Source: Alphaproteobacteria bacterium
GTDB lineage: Bacteria; Pseudomonadota; Alphaproteobacteria; SMXP01
Reading direction: 5' to 3'
NCBI GenBank assembly: GCA_028285305.1
Contig: JANQPV010000073.1
Span: forward strand, 27,351-91,350
DNA length: 64,000 bases
The notes under the pieces are model-generated. The model saw nothing but the letters and a program-made list of their open reading frames with translations. It did not search any database and was not told the DNA's origin. Position numbers and translations under genes: made by a program. Below, piece after piece: positions 7,938 through 19,410 of this stretch; the stretch's first letter is position 1, and the number at the start of each line of letters is the position of its first letter.

Positions 7938-9617
7938 GTGCGCACCCGCTCAGGCACTCAGTCAAGGCTTCGGCCCACGTCCTTTCGTCCCACAGCCGCG
8001 GGGATTTGGATTATTGCTCTGGTCTTGGCCTTTCCGATCTTCGTTGTCGTGAGCGCCTTGTTCGCGCCCGCGCCAGAGGTCTGGAGCCATCTGCGGTCTA
8101 CGGTGTTGACGAGCTATGTCATCAACACTGCCGCACTCTCTCTCATGGTGGGGGCATTTGCGCTGATCCTCGGCGTAGGAACCGCTTGGCTTTCGGTTGC
8201 CTATGAGTTTCCAGGACGAAGGGTCTTTGGGTGGGCGCTTGTGCTTCCCTTGGCCTGTCCCGCCTATATCATCGCATATGTGTACACGGACTTGCTCGAA
8301 TTCTCAGGTCCTGTGCAAGCCGGTCTTCGCGCGCTCTTTGGTTGGAATGCGAACGAGTACTGGTTCCCGAATATTCGCTCGCTTTATGGGGCCGCGCTTG
8401 TTTTGGGTCTTGTCCTTTATCCCTATGTCTACCTTGCAGCGCGTGCGTCATTCTTGCGCCAATCTACCACTCTCTTTGAAGCGGCGAGAGTGTTGGGCGC
8501 GGGACCTTACACAGCTTTCGTCCGCGTCGCTCTGCCGACGGCCCGCCCCGCCATCGCTGGAGGGCTCGCATTGGTTCTGATGGAAACGGTCGCAGACTAC
8601 GGCGTTGTTGAATATTTCAGCATCCCCACATTCACGACAGGAATCTTCAGAACCTGGTTCGAAATGGGTGAACGATTGGCGGCTTTGCAACTGGCGGGCT
8701 GGCTCTTTATGGTTGTGGCAGCCATCGTGCTCTTTGAGGCGATCTCGAGGCGGGGCCAGACGAGCAATCCAGTCTCAAGGGACCGGGCGATGGAGCCCGT
8801 GCGTCTCTCGGCTGGGCGCGGCCTCCTCGCAGCACTGGTTTGTTTAGCGCCGATTGCACTTGGGTTTCTGGTGCCCATGATTTCTTTGGCGAACTATGCC
8901 TTCACGGAAGGCGATCCTTTACTCGGGCGGAGCTTTTTCGAATTCGCGAGAAACAGCTTCTTTGTAGCTGGAGCTGCGGCACTTGTTGCAACGTGTTTGG
9001 CCATGACTTTGGCGCACGGCGCCAGAGTGCAACAAAACTTCACGAGCCGCGCGGGGATCCGCTTAGCGACTTTGGGTTATGCGATGCCTGGGACCGTTTT
9101 GGCGCTTGGGGTGCTTGTTCCGTTGACGCAAGCGGATAGGGCGATCGCGGGTTTTTTTGCATCCCATACAGATTGGTCGGTCGGACTGCTGATGACCGGA
9201 ACAACGGCCGCGCTGATCTATGCGTATGTGAGCCGGTTTCTGACGGCTGCGTTCAATGTCTATGACGGGAGCTTGCAACGCATTCACAAAAATATTGATG
9301 GCGCTGCGCGGATGCTGGGAGCTTCAGGGCTAAAACAATTCAGTACCATTCACTTGCCGCTCTTGCGGGGCGCCATTCTTAGCGCCGCACTTTTGGTTTT
9401 TATCGACGTGATGAAAGAGCTTCCTGCAACGCTCCTATTGCGTCCGTTCAATTTTGAAACGCTCGCAACACGCGTCTATCGTTTGGCATCCGACGAAAAA
9501 CTTGCAGAGGCGTCGACGGCTGCCCTGACGATTGTAATTCTTGGCATGATACCGGTCATTTTGCTGACCCGTTCGATTGAACGTTCAAGAACAACCGAAA
9601 CAAGCACAAATCCCTGA
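7938..9617 (+). CDS. Fe(3+) ABC transporter permease (fused two-domain)
   Basis: An inner membrane protein of 559 residues with two homologous permease halves, each of about six transmembrane segments, as in FbpB/SfuB/HitB. The two cytoplasmic EAA-type loops that dock on the ATPase are visible as EAARVLGAGPYTAF (first half) and GAARMLGASGLKQF (second half). Translation begins at GTG with AGGA 8 bases upstream. It is divergent from its ATPase and binding-protein genes, so the transporter is encoded by two opposing units that share a control region. The tight fit with the neighbouring iron genes makes ferric iron the likely substrate. Confidence 0.92.
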   Translation: MRTRSGTQSRLRPTSFRPTAAGIWIIALVLAFPIFVVVSALFAPAPEVWSHLRSTVLTSYVINTAALSLMVGAFALILGVGTAWLSVAYEFPGRRVFGWALVLPLACPAYIIAYVYTDLLEFSGPVQAGLRALFGWNANEYWFPNIRSLYGAALVLGLVLYPYVYLAARASFLRQSTTLFEAARVLGAGPYTAFVRVALPTARPAIAGGLALVLMETVADYGVVEYFSIPTFTTGIFRTWFEMGERLAALQLAGWLFMVVAAIVLFEAISRRGQTSNPVSRDRAMEPVRLSAGRGLLAALVCLAPIALGFLVPMISLANYAFTEGDPLLGRSFFEFARNSFFVAGAAALVATCLAMTLAHGARVQQNFTSRAGIRLATLGYAMPGTVLALGVLVPLTQADRAIAGFFASHTDWSVGLLMTGTTAALIYAYVSRFLTAAFNVYDGSLQRIHKNIDGAARMLGASGLKQFSTIHLPLLRGAILSAALLVFIDVMKELPATLLLRPFNFETLATRVYRLASDEKLAEASTAALTIVILGMIPVILLTRSIERSRTTETSTNP

Positions 9618-9751
9618 AGCGCCATGCTGACAGAGGTTGATTTCGCCGGGTCGGCCCACCAAATCCCAGCAAAAGCGTAACGTAGACACGCCACGGATGC
9701 GGGTGTATGACACGCGCCTAATTTTTGGCTGCGGCCAGGCGGGTAGAAACC

Positions 9752-12067
<2,316 letters not shown>

Positions 12068-12080
12068 CACTACCTCCTAG

Positions 12081-12107
12081 ACGCACTGAAAGAAATGAGC
12101 AGTGCGT
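12081..12107. promoter_or_regulatory. Perfect hairpin in the leader of the candidate small gene
   Basis: ACGCACTG at 12081-12088 pairs perfectly with CAGTGCGT at 12100-12107 across an 11-base loop. Read on the minus strand it ends 8 bases before the AGGAGG ribosome site of the 55-residue frame, so it could control that gene's translation, or be a terminator without a T tract. Confidence 0.35.
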
Positions 12108-12251
12108 TAGAAAAAGGTAGCATCATCTTCGACGCAGCAAACAATCGCCCAGCCGAAAAAGACAAGATTTCCGACGTTCGCGCGGTCCTTAGGCAACCTG
12201 AAGTAGATTTGATTAGGCCATGAGCAATTTTATCAAACGCGTTGCCATCAA

Positions 12252-12679
12252 TCAGGAGGTCCCTGCCTCGGTCAGGCGTTTGACGGTGTCTGCAAACTTG
12301 TCGAACGAGGGCTGTAAGTTGGGCATGGAGTTCCAGATCACTCCTGACAAGAGACCGGAGAAGTCTTCGCGCATATAGAACTCGGTTTGATCGCCGCTAC
12401 GGGTCAGGTTGAATTGGCGCACGCCCTTGAAGAGACCGAGCGGCACGCCGCCGCTCTAAACCGTTCGCTCCTCAGGCTCAAACTCGCTCACCACTAAGTC
12501 GAACGCGCGCTCCGGACTGACTTCGGAAAAAGCTTGAATCGTGCTCCCGCAACGATCGATCCTTCAATCTTGGTGCTTCCGCAGCCGGATGATTGCAATT
12601 TGGCCGCATCGGTAAGGATCGCCCAAATCCGCGACGGCTGGGCATTGATTGTTCGCCTCACTTCAACAGACTTTGACAT
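12252..12679 (-). pseudogene. SRPBCC (polyketide cyclase/START-like) family gene, broken
   Basis: From ATG 12679 the minus strand reads MSKSVEVRRTINAQPSRIWAI and continues to ARFKLF, the start of an SRPBCC ligand-binding domain. An extra T in a T run near 12527 then shifts the frame. In the next frame the domain resumes as SEVSPERAFDLVVSEFEPEER. It meets an in-frame TAG (probably a former TGG tryptophan) near 12457 and continues as SGGVPLGLFKGVRQFNLTR to a proper end at 12252. Two lesions in about 140 codons with otherwise intact homology suggest a recent loss. A GAGGAGATAGAGGC ribosome site remains upstream. A functional relative would bind a hydrophobic ligand; its role here is unknown. Confidence 0.75.
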
Positions 12680-12819
12680 GCCTCTATCTCCTCTGGATTG
12701 GCACTGTCTTCAAAACCTACAAAGACCGAGATACCGAAATGGTCAGGATCCTGCGACAGTCTTTTGCCATTGGCGACGACTGAGCCACGGATCACAGCAC
12801 GTTCGCGTTTGCTGAACAT
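12658..12819 (-). CDS. Candidate small protein upstream of the broken SRPBCC gene
   Basis: A 53-codon frame from ATG 12819 to TGA 12658, beginning MFSKRERAVIRGSVVANGKR and containing HFGISVFVGFEDSANPEE. Its end overlaps the start of the broken SRPBCC gene by 22 bases in another frame, an arrangement seen in coupled genes. It has no strong ribosome site (only AAAAG). The composition is protein-like, but no family is recognised and the call is tentative. Confidence 0.3.
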   Translation of the reverse strand: MFSKRERAVIRGSVVANGKRLSQDPDHFGISVFVGFEDSANPEEIEACQSLLK

Positions 12820-12924
12820 CTTTTAAATCAATGAGTTATCGCAAAAGAGTCCGCCCAGGAGGCTCCCCATCAGGCATCCCCAAAGCGGGCGCGATCTGTT
12901 GAGGACGAAATGATTGTTGCAAAT

Positions 12925-12939
12925 GCAAGTTCATTCTTA
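12925..12939. promoter_or_regulatory. Weak Fur-like word
   Basis: GCAAGTTCATTCTTA shares the TTCATTCTTA/TTCATTCTCA half with the boxes at 4976 and 6717. No iron gene lies next to it, so it may be chance or serve the small frames to its left. Confidence 0.2.
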
Positions 12940-13092
12940 TGCGGAGGAGAGCCTCATCGCAATTAGGTGATTGCCACACCGGCAAATTCCACTACAGTTT
13001 TAGGCAGCCCCTCAACGACGTCACCATGCAAAAGGTGAACAAAGGGGCAGCGCGCTTTGGCCCGAATGTCAAAGCCTCAAGCGGAGGAAATC

Positions 13093-14679
13093 ATGGAACA
13101 ACTAACCGGCATGGATGCCGCCTTCTTGTATTTGGAAAGGCCGAACGCACCGCTTCATATTGGGGGACTGGCCATATATGACCCCTCGACCGCGCCGAAC
13201 GGCAAAGTGCGGTTCAAAGAGATTCTTCGGTTTACGGAGGAGCGCCTACACCTGGCACGGACATTTCGCCAGCGGCTGGTGAAGGTGCCTTTAGGCGTTG
13301 ATCATCCCTATTGGATTGAAGATCCCAATTTCGATTTGGAATATCACATCAGGCACATTGCACTTCCGGCTCCTGGCGACTGGCGGCAACTCTGCATCGT
13401 GGCGTCCCGGATCTATGCCCGGCCGCTTGATATGGAACGCCCGCTCTGGGAGTACACAATTATCGAAGGTCTGGACAATGTCGCCGGCGTACCGAAAGGC
13501 AGCTACGCCATTCTCACAAAGATTCATCATTGTGCGATCGATGGGATGTCCGGCATCGACATTATGAACGCCGTCCACACAATGGCCCCGGACGACGTCT
13601 CCGTTGCACCTCCGCGACAACCATGGGTGGCGGACAAGATTCCCAGCGGAGCAGAACTCTTGGCTCGGGCGCAAGTGAACAACGTGCGTCAACCCATCCG
13701 TCTTGCAAGCGTGGCGGCGCGCACGGCTCCCGGTGTTGCAAAGGCCGTACGCGGAATGATCTCCGGCGCGGTAAAAGCCCCAACGCCGCCCAACCGTGTC
13801 CCCAAGACGCGGTTCAGCAAGAATTTATCGTCCCACAGGGTCATCGAAAATCGCACATTTACGCTGGAAGACATTCGAGACATTAAAAGCCGCCGAACCG
13901 GAACGACCGTGAACGATGCGGTCCTCGCGATTGTGGGTGGCGCGTTGCGGAAATACCTGCAGTCAAAGAACGATTTGCCGGAGCGCTCCCTCGTGGCCAT
14001 GGCGCCGGTTTCAACGCGGGCCCAAGAAGAAAAAGACTCCATGGGCAACCAGGTCTCTGCCATGTCCATTGCACTGGGAACGGACATCAAGGATCCGATT
14101 GAGCGTATGGCCTTCACCCACGAGGGTGCTGCCGCACAAAAAGTCTTTACGAACGCCATAGGCGCTCGTCAGCTCACAGATTATACAAAGTTCTCACCTG
14201 CGGTGCTGACCGGTTTGGCGGCCCGCCTGACGGGCCAAATGGGGATTAACCCCCCATTTAATACGGTAGTGACAAACGTACCTGGGCCGCAAATTCCTCT
14301 CTACTCGGTCGGCGCCCGTATGGTCACTCATATTGGCTTGGGATGCCCCGTGGACGGCATGGGCATCTTCCACGCGATCGGCAGCTATTGCGGAAACATG
14401 ACGATCGCCGTCACGGCGTGCCGCGATGCGCTCCCCGATCCCGAATTCTACGCCGCCTGCCTTGACGAGGCGTTTGGCGAGTTGAAGGCGACCACTGTGA
14501 AGCGTCCGCAGGCTAAGAAGAAGGCGAATGGCGCCAAGCGCAAGACGGCTGCGAAAAAGGCCCCACGATCAAAAATCAGGGCAACCACGGTCAAACGCAA
14601 AAGCGCTTCTCCGAGGGCGAAGTCTTCGCCTGCCCGTAAAAAGCGAACGGCAAAGTCTGCGAGTGCACCGCGAAGCTAA
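13093..14679 (+). CDS. Wax ester synthase/diacylglycerol acyltransferase with basic C-terminal tail
   Basis: A 528-residue acyltransferase of the bifunctional WS/DGAT family, which esterifies acyl-CoA with fatty alcohols or diacylglycerol to make storage lipids. The catalytic HHxxxDG motif is present as H145-H146-CAI-D150-G151. Also seen are the N-terminal TGMDAAFLYLE start, PLWE (about 117-120), the middle ND-type motif VNDAVLAIVGGALR, and NVPGPQIPLY near the C-terminus. GGAGGAA precedes the ATG at 13093; an upstream in-frame start at 13057 lacks one. Residues 470-528 form a tail with 24 Lys/Arg and no acidic residue, like histone H1 or AlgP, which is not part of the usual family. The tail suggests binding to nucleic acid or an acidic surface (inference). 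Confidence 0.92.
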   Translation: MEQLTGMDAAFLYLERPNAPLHIGGLAIYDPSTAPNGKVRFKEILRFTEERLHLARTFRQRLVKVPLGVDHPYWIEDPNFDLEYHIRHIALPAPGDWRQLCIVASRIYARPLDMERPLWEYTIIEGLDNVAGVPKGSYAILTKIHHCAIDGMSGIDIMNAVHTMAPDDVSVAPPRQPWVADKIPSGAELLARAQVNNVRQPIRLASVAARTAPGVAKAVRGMISGAVKAPTPPNRVPKTRFSKNLSSHRVIENRTFTLEDIRDIKSRRTGTTVNDAVLAIVGGALRKYLQSKNDLPERSLVAMAPVSTRAQEEKDSMGNQVSAMSIALGTDIKDPIERMAFTHEGAAAQKVFTNAIGARQLTDYTKFSPAVLTGLAARLTGQMGINPPFNTVVTNVPGPQIPLYSVGARMVTHIGLGCPVDGMGIFHAIGSYCGNMTIAVTACRDALPDPEFYAACLDEAFGELKATTVKRPQAKKKANGAKRKTAAKKAPRSKIRATTVKRKSASPRAKSSPARKKRTAKSASAPRS

Positions 14680-14740
14680 GAGGGAAGCCCCAAGCCAATA
14701 GATGTGCTAAGCGAGCGGCGGCGCAAGAAAGTGAGGGGGA

Positions 14741-16357
14741 ATGAGTTCTAACGGTATGATCGTCGCGCCTCAGCCGGAGGCGGTTGAGGCGGGGGCTCTC
14801 GTTCTGAAGAAAGGCGGTAACGCCGTCGATGCGGCCATCACCTGCGCCTTGGTTCAGGGGGTTGTCGATCCTCAAATGACCGGGATCGCCGGTTTCGGCA
14901 GCCTTCAACTCTATCTCCCGAAAACAGGCGAGCATTACTGCATCGACTTTCACGGCCGCTCCCCGTCGGCGGTGAAGCCCGATATGTGGGAAGATCTTAT
15001 CGAAGGCGAAACGGCGGACGGCTTTGGCTTCATTCTCAAGGGCCGCATCAACGATGTGGGTTACCAAGCGGTCACCGTACCTGGCAGCCTCAAGGCCTAT
15101 TTCGAGGCCCAGACCCGCCATGGAACCATGGATTGGTCGGACGTGGTTGCACCCGCCATTCAGTGGGCGGAGGACGGATATCCGATCCGGCCACACATGC
15201 TTGGCTTTTGGACGCGGGACGAAGGCTTTGGACGAGCACCGGTGACCGACCGGCTGGCCTTCACCCAGAGCGGACGCAAGATCTATTTCAATGAAGACGG
15301 CAGTCTCAAGGCTCTGGGTCAGATCCTCAAAAATCCGGACATGGCCGAAACCTTGCGCCGCATTGCGCGGGACGGGGCCGACGTATTCTACCAAGGTGAG
15401 ATCGCGCGGCGGATCGCCGAGGACATGGCGGCCAATGGCGGGCTTATCTCTCTCGAAGATCTGAAAACCTATGAGACGACACGCATAGATCCTTTGTGGG
15501 GCGAATATCGCGGGTATCGCTTTGCAACCAACAATCCGCCCGGCGGCGGGATCATGCTCGCGCAAATGCTCAACATACTGGAGAACTTTGATCTTGGGGA
15601 GATCGGTCACAACAGCCCCGACTATATCCGTATCGTCGCCGAGGCCATGAAGCGGGCTACATCGGACAAGGATAAGTTTGTGGGCGACCCGGCCTTCTTT
15701 GATGTGCCGGTTGCCAAGTTAACCGACAAAGCTTACGCGAGAGAGATAGCGCAGGCCATCAAGGCCGGCGAAAAGGCGTCCGTAGACAGACTTCCCCAAG
15801 GCAGCGCTAAAGAAAGCTCGAACACCACTCATGTGGCGGTCATCGATCAGGCCGGCAACGCGGTCACCATGACCCATTCTTTGGGCATGCCGTCCGGGGC
15901 CATCACGGACGGCTTGGGCTTCATGTACAACGGCTGCATGGCGGTGTTCGATCCTCGGCCCGGTCGGGCAGGGTCTTTGGCCCCCGGCAAAAGCCGCTTC
16001 TCGTCCTTGTGTCCGACCATCGTGTTTAAGGGAGACAATCCCCACATCGTCCTCGGCGCGCCGGGCGGTACGCAGATCGCCATGGGCGTTTTGCAGGGAA
16101 TTCTGAATGTTCTCGACTTTGGGATGGACATGCAACAGGCAGTTTCGGCTCCGCGCTTTTCAGCGACGTCCGATGTTATCGACGTGTGCAATCGGATACC
16201 GGCCTACATCACGAACGAGGTCGCGGCCCAGGGCTATGAGATCCGCCGCAACCCGTTGAGTTTCGCCTTTGCCATGGTCCACGGCATACGCATAGAGGAC
16301 GGGGGCATGGACGGCGGCGCCGACCCGGCCGGAGACGGTATGGCGTTGGCGGTGTGA
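14741..16357 (+). CDS. Gamma-glutamyltransferase family protein
   Basis: A 538-residue N-terminal-nucleophile hydrolase of the gamma-glutamyltranspeptidase family. The autoprocessing nucleophile is T362 in SSNTTHVAVID. The large-subunit start SSNGMIVAPQPEAVEAGALVLKKGGNAVDAA and the small-subunit GLGFMYNGCM, PGKSRFSSLCPT and LGAPGGTQI segments are in family order. There is no signal peptide, so unlike the E. coli enzyme it should be cytoplasmic. Family members cleave glutathione, gamma-glutamyl amides or cephalosporin-like compounds; the substrate here is not clear. A GAGGGGG ribosome site sits very close to the ATG; a second in-frame ATG lies at 14756. Confidence 0.9.
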   Translation: MSSNGMIVAPQPEAVEAGALVLKKGGNAVDAAITCALVQGVVDPQMTGIAGFGSLQLYLPKTGEHYCIDFHGRSPSAVKPDMWEDLIEGETADGFGFILKGRINDVGYQAVTVPGSLKAYFEAQTRHGTMDWSDVVAPAIQWAEDGYPIRPHMLGFWTRDEGFGRAPVTDRLAFTQSGRKIYFNEDGSLKALGQILKNPDMAETLRRIARDGADVFYQGEIARRIAEDMAANGGLISLEDLKTYETTRIDPLWGEYRGYRFATNNPPGGGIMLAQMLNILENFDLGEIGHNSPDYIRIVAEAMKRATSDKDKFVGDPAFFDVPVAKLTDKAYAREIAQAIKAGEKASVDRLPQGSAKESSNTTHVAVIDQAGNAVTMTHSLGMPSGAITDGLGFMYNGCMAVFDPRPGRAGSLAPGKSRFSSLCPTIVFKGDNPHIVLGAPGGTQIAMGVLQGILNVLDFGMDMQQAVSAPRFSATSDVIDVCNRIPAYITNEVAAQGYEIRRNPLSFAFAMVHGIRIEDGGMDGGADPAGDGMALAV

Positions 16358-16388
16358 GTATGGAGTTCAGTGGGCGCGCCAAACAAAA

Positions 16389-16760
16389 CTAGATGCCAAA
16401 CACGATAAGAACGACGGCGGCAGTCAACATCATCCAGCCTGGATGCCGACCTCGCGTCGCCCAAGCATTAATGAGCGCCGCGCTGCCATAAACCGCCACG
16501 CCGATTGCAGAGACGATAGTTCGCCCATCGTCATCGAAATAGTGGGGCGCGGCCACCAGCGATACGCCGACAACGAACCAGCAAAGAGTGCTGTAGTGCA
16601 CCATGACCGGAATCAGCCGAACCAAGGGAGGGTTCATGCCTTGGCTGTTGGCTCCGTAAATCACAAAGGGCCTGACCATCCTCTTTTGCAGAATGACTCC
16701 ATGGATCAGCGAAACCAAGAGTCCCATCCCGCCGGCACACATAAGCAAGAGATCTTCCAT
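16389..16760 (-). CDS. Small inner membrane protein, unknown function
   Basis: A 123-residue protein with four predicted transmembrane segments: LLLMCAGGMGLLVSLIHGVIL at the start, then a segment around STLCWFVVGVSLV, one around IGVAVYGSAALINAW, and the terminal MMLTAAVVLIVFGI. The ATG at 16760 follows GGAGGACAAG; an in-frame ATG at 16772 lies inside an operator-like repeat. It is divergent from a TetR regulator, with two matching inverted repeats in the 77-base gap, so it is the likely regulated target. No family is recognised with confidence. Confidence 0.75.
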   Translation of the reverse strand: MEDLLLMCAGGMGLLVSLIHGVILQKRMVRPFVIYGANSQGMNPPLVRLIPVMVHYSTLCWFVVGVSLVAAPHYFDDDGRTIVSAIGVAVYGSAALINAWATRGRHPGWMMLTAAVVLIVFGI

Positions 16761-16768
16761 CTTGTCCT

Positions 16769-16827
16769 CCATACATTAGTGTATGGTTATAAGGCACTAC
16801 ATTGCTTTAAACAATACAGTGGTGTAT
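16769..16827. promoter_or_regulatory. Paired TetR-type operators
   Basis: Two copies of ATACA-N4-TGTAT lie in the divergent gap: one at 16771-16784, extending to the 18-base CCATACATTAGTGTATGG at 16769-16786, and one at 16814-16827. Their centres are 43 bases apart, about four helical turns. One copy lies just upstream of each divergent gene, as expected for a self-regulated TetR system. Confidence 0.65.
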
Positions 16828-16837
16828 GGAGTGATGT

Positions 16838-17374
16838 ATGGCAAAACGTCTCACTGCCGACGACTGGACAAATTTCGGATTAAGAGAACTAGCGAAAAGC
16901 GGTCCCGCCTGTCTGCGCGCGGACGTTCTTGCAAAGAGACTAGGCGTATCGAGAGGAAGCTTTTACTGGCACTTCAAGAATATTGACGACTATGAGACGA
17001 TTGTCTTGGCCGCCTGGCGGGAGCGGACCACAGAACGTGTGATCAGCGAATTGGAGTCGAAGCAAACGCCGCTCGAACGCTTAAGAGATCTCGTTGGGCG
17101 GGCCATGACCATTAACATCGATCTTGAGCGTGCGATCAGATCATGGGCGGCCAATGATCCCAAAGTCGCTAAAGTGGTTGCCGCGGTCGACCAACGTAGG
17201 CTGGACTATGTTGAAACGCTTCTGGACGAGCTAGGTGTCGATCACAGCGACGCACCCGTTCGTGCCCGAACGGTCTATTGGGCCAGTTTGGGTCGAGTTA
17301 TGATGACGTCTCAACGCCTTCGCAAGGTCTCGAGCCAAGATATCGACCAAATGGTCAAGCTTATTATTGGCTAA
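16838..17374 (+). CDS. TetR/AcrR family transcriptional regulator
   Basis: A 178-residue regulator. The N-terminal helix-turn-helix reads LRADVLAKRLGVSRGSFYWHFKNIDDYETIVLAAW (about residues 25-60), the TetR signature. The remaining helices form the ligand-binding domain, with ERLRDLVGRAM at about residue 83. It lies divergent from the small membrane protein gene with two inverted repeats between them. It probably represses both that gene and itself until a ligand binds. The gene ends tail to tail with the PHA synthase gene, overlapping it by four bases. The inducer cannot be told. Confidence 0.88.
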   Translation: MAKRLTADDWTNFGLRELAKSGPACLRADVLAKRLGVSRGSFYWHFKNIDDYETIVLAAWRERTTERVISELESKQTPLERLRDLVGRAMTINIDLERAIRSWAANDPKVAKVVAAVDQRRLDYVETLLDELGVDHSDAPVRARTVYWASLGRVMMTSQRLRKVSSQDIDQMVKLIIG

Positions 17375-19410
17375 CTCCGCACCTTTACGAACCGACCCGG
17401 CGCATCCTCGATGACCTCGAGCTCGCCGTCGCCCGGTACGCGGGCCGGCACCTTGTCGCCTGATTTTTCCGACAGCCAAGCATCCCAATCGTTCCACCAG
17501 GAGCCCGGATATTCCGTCGCGCCCTCCCACCAGTCTTCGATTGTGGCAACGTCTTCATCGTCATTGATCCAATGCTGATATTTCTTCGCATCGGGATGAT
17601 TGATGACCCCGGCGATATGGCCTGAGCCTGCCACCATAAAGCGCACCGGGCCTCCTAAGAGACCCTTTGCTTTGAACACGGAATTATAAGGCGCAATATG
17701 GTCTTCTTTTGAGGCTTGCAAGTAGACCGGAATCTTCACCTTGCTCAGATCGAGCTTGGTGTTGTCGACGACGAGCTCGCCTTGGGCCAGTTTGTTCTTC
17801 TGATAGAACTCTCTCAGATAGTAAAGGTGCAGGGCTTGGGGCATGCGCGTGGCATCGGCATTCCAGAACAGAAGGTCGAACTTCTTGGGATCCTTGCCCA
17901 GCATATAATTGTTGATGACATACGACCAGATGAGATCGTTTGCCCTGAGCATGTTAAAGGTCTGAGCCATATCTTTGCCATGGAGGAATCCGCCGGCCGC
18001 CTCCATGCGCTGCTCCATGGCTTCCAATTGCTCATTGTCCACGAAAACGAGCAAATCGCCGGCTTCGCTGAAATCCATTTGCGCCGCAAAGAAGGTGGCC
18101 GACTTGATCCGGTCGTCGCCGTGCTCGGCCATGTAGGCCAAAGTCGAACCCAACAGCGTCCCGCCAATGCAATAGCCAATCGTATTGATCTCGGCGCACC
18201 CCGTCGCGGCCTCGACAGCATTAAGGGCCTCGAAGATGCCTTCGCGCATGTAATCTTCGAAGGTTTTGGCGGCCAGCTTGTCATCGGGGTTCACCCACGA
18301 CACAACAAAGACCGTGTATCCCTTCGACGTGGCCCATCGCACAAAGGAATTCTCTTCGCGCAGGTCAAGAATGTAGTACTTGTTGATCCACGGCGGGAAA
18401 ACCAGGAGCGGCCGCTCATACACTTCCTCTGTTGTCGGATCAAATTGCAGGAGTTGGATGAGCTCGTTTTCAAAGACGACCTTTCCTGGAGCCGTCGCCA
18501 CGTTCCGGCCGATTTCAAACTGAGCCATATCGGTCTGGCTGATTTGCAGTTGGCCGCCGCCTTGCTGCAGATCATGCAACAGATTGTTGAGCCCCTTGAT
18601 CAGGTTCTCGCCCCCCGTTTCGGCCGTCTTGCGGATCACTTCCGGGTTGGTGAGAGCAAAGTTGGAGGGCGAAAACGCATCCACCATCTGCTTGGTATGA
18701 AAGGCAACTTTTCGCTTTGTCTGCTCGTCCAGGCCGTCGACGTTATCGACCGTGTTCATTAGCCAACGGGAGGTCACAAGATAAGACTGTTTGATGACAT
18801 TGAAGACATCATTCTCCGACCAGTCTTCGTGACGGAATCTCTTGTCGCCTTTATCCGGCTCAATAAATGGTTTGACCTCTTCGCCGCGCATGCGGCGCGC
18901 TTGGTTTTCCCAGAGTTTCATGTGATCGCGCCACAGCGCATATTGCGCCTCAAAGACCTTCTGGGGACTGGCAACGAACTCCCCCATCAGTTTTGCAAAC
19001 GACTCCCCTATATTGAGCGGATCCGGCATGAGCTGAGATGACAATCTGCTGTGGTCCGCATCGAACACCTGAGACATAAGGTCTTGGGTTCGTCCGATCG
19101 CCTCAATCAGCTCACTGACGTGTTCAGGGTCCTTTAATGGCTCTTGGTCGGCCTTGGGCGGCATCTTCTTCGGCTTGTTTTTTGGCGCCTTGGGTGAAGG
19201 AGCGGTCTGCGAGCGTTTGGAGCGGTTAGAGGCGCCGCTATGAACTGTTGATCGAGATGCGCTCTTTGCTTCAGGTTCCTCGGCGGACCTCTGAGTCCTT
19301 TCTGGCTTCGCCGGCGGGTCTTCCAAAACGGTTTTCGGTGGCTTGATCGACCGGCTGCTTCGACTGCGCCGCGTGCGTGGAGTTGATGTCACTTCGTTTT
19401 TTGTTGCCAT
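17371..19410 (-). CDS. phaC: Class I poly(3-hydroxyalkanoate) synthase with basic N-terminal extension
   Basis: The 679-residue enzyme polymerises hydroxyacyl-CoA into polyester granules. The lipase-like box is GYCIGGTLLGS with catalytic C414. A likely catalytic histidine lies in the GSGHIAGVINHP segment, and the class I start of the core reads LMPDPLNIGESFAKLMGEFV. Typical class I enzymes have about 590 residues with the cysteine near 319; here about 90 extra N-terminal residues rich in Lys, Arg, Ser and Pro precede the core. The ATG at 19410 is chosen because the 40 codons upstream, to 19530, look non-coding. No phaA, phaB or phasin gene is next to it. Confidence 0.93.
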   Translation of the reverse strand: MATKNEVTSTPRTRRSRSSRSIKPPKTVLEDPPAKPERTQRSAEEPEAKSASRSTVHSGASNRSKRSQTAPSPKAPKNKPKKMPPKADQEPLKDPEHVSELIEAIGRTQDLMSQVFDADHSRLSSQLMPDPLNIGESFAKLMGEFVASPQKVFEAQYALWRDHMKLWENQARRMRGEEVKPFIEPDKGDKRFRHEDWSENDVFNVIKQSYLVTSRWLMNTVDNVDGLDEQTKRKVAFHTKQMVDAFSPSNFALTNPEVIRKTAETGGENLIKGLNNLLHDLQQGGGQLQISQTDMAQFEIGRNVATAPGKVVFENELIQLLQFDPTTEEVYERPLLVFPPWINKYYILDLREENSFVRWATSKGYTVFVVSWVNPDDKLAAKTFEDYMREGIFEALNAVEAATGCAEINTIGYCIGGTLLGSTLAYMAEHGDDRIKSATFFAAQMDFSEAGDLLVFVDNEQLEAMEQRMEAAGGFLHGKDMAQTFNMLRANDLIWSYVINNYMLGKDPKKFDLLFWNADATRMPQALHLYYLREFYQKNKLAQGELVVDNTKLDLSKVKIPVYLQASKEDHIAPYNSVFKAKGLLGGPVRFMVAGSGHIAGVINHPDAKKYQHWINDDEDVATIEDWWEGATEYPGSWWNDWDAWLSEKSGDKVPARVPGDGELEVIEDAPGRFVKVRS

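Noticed and set aside
12095..12223. Plus-strand 42-codon frame starting MSSALEKG
   Set aside because: Protein-like composition, but no ribosome site, and it starts inside a hairpin that better fits the minus-strand gene; could be a gene fragment.
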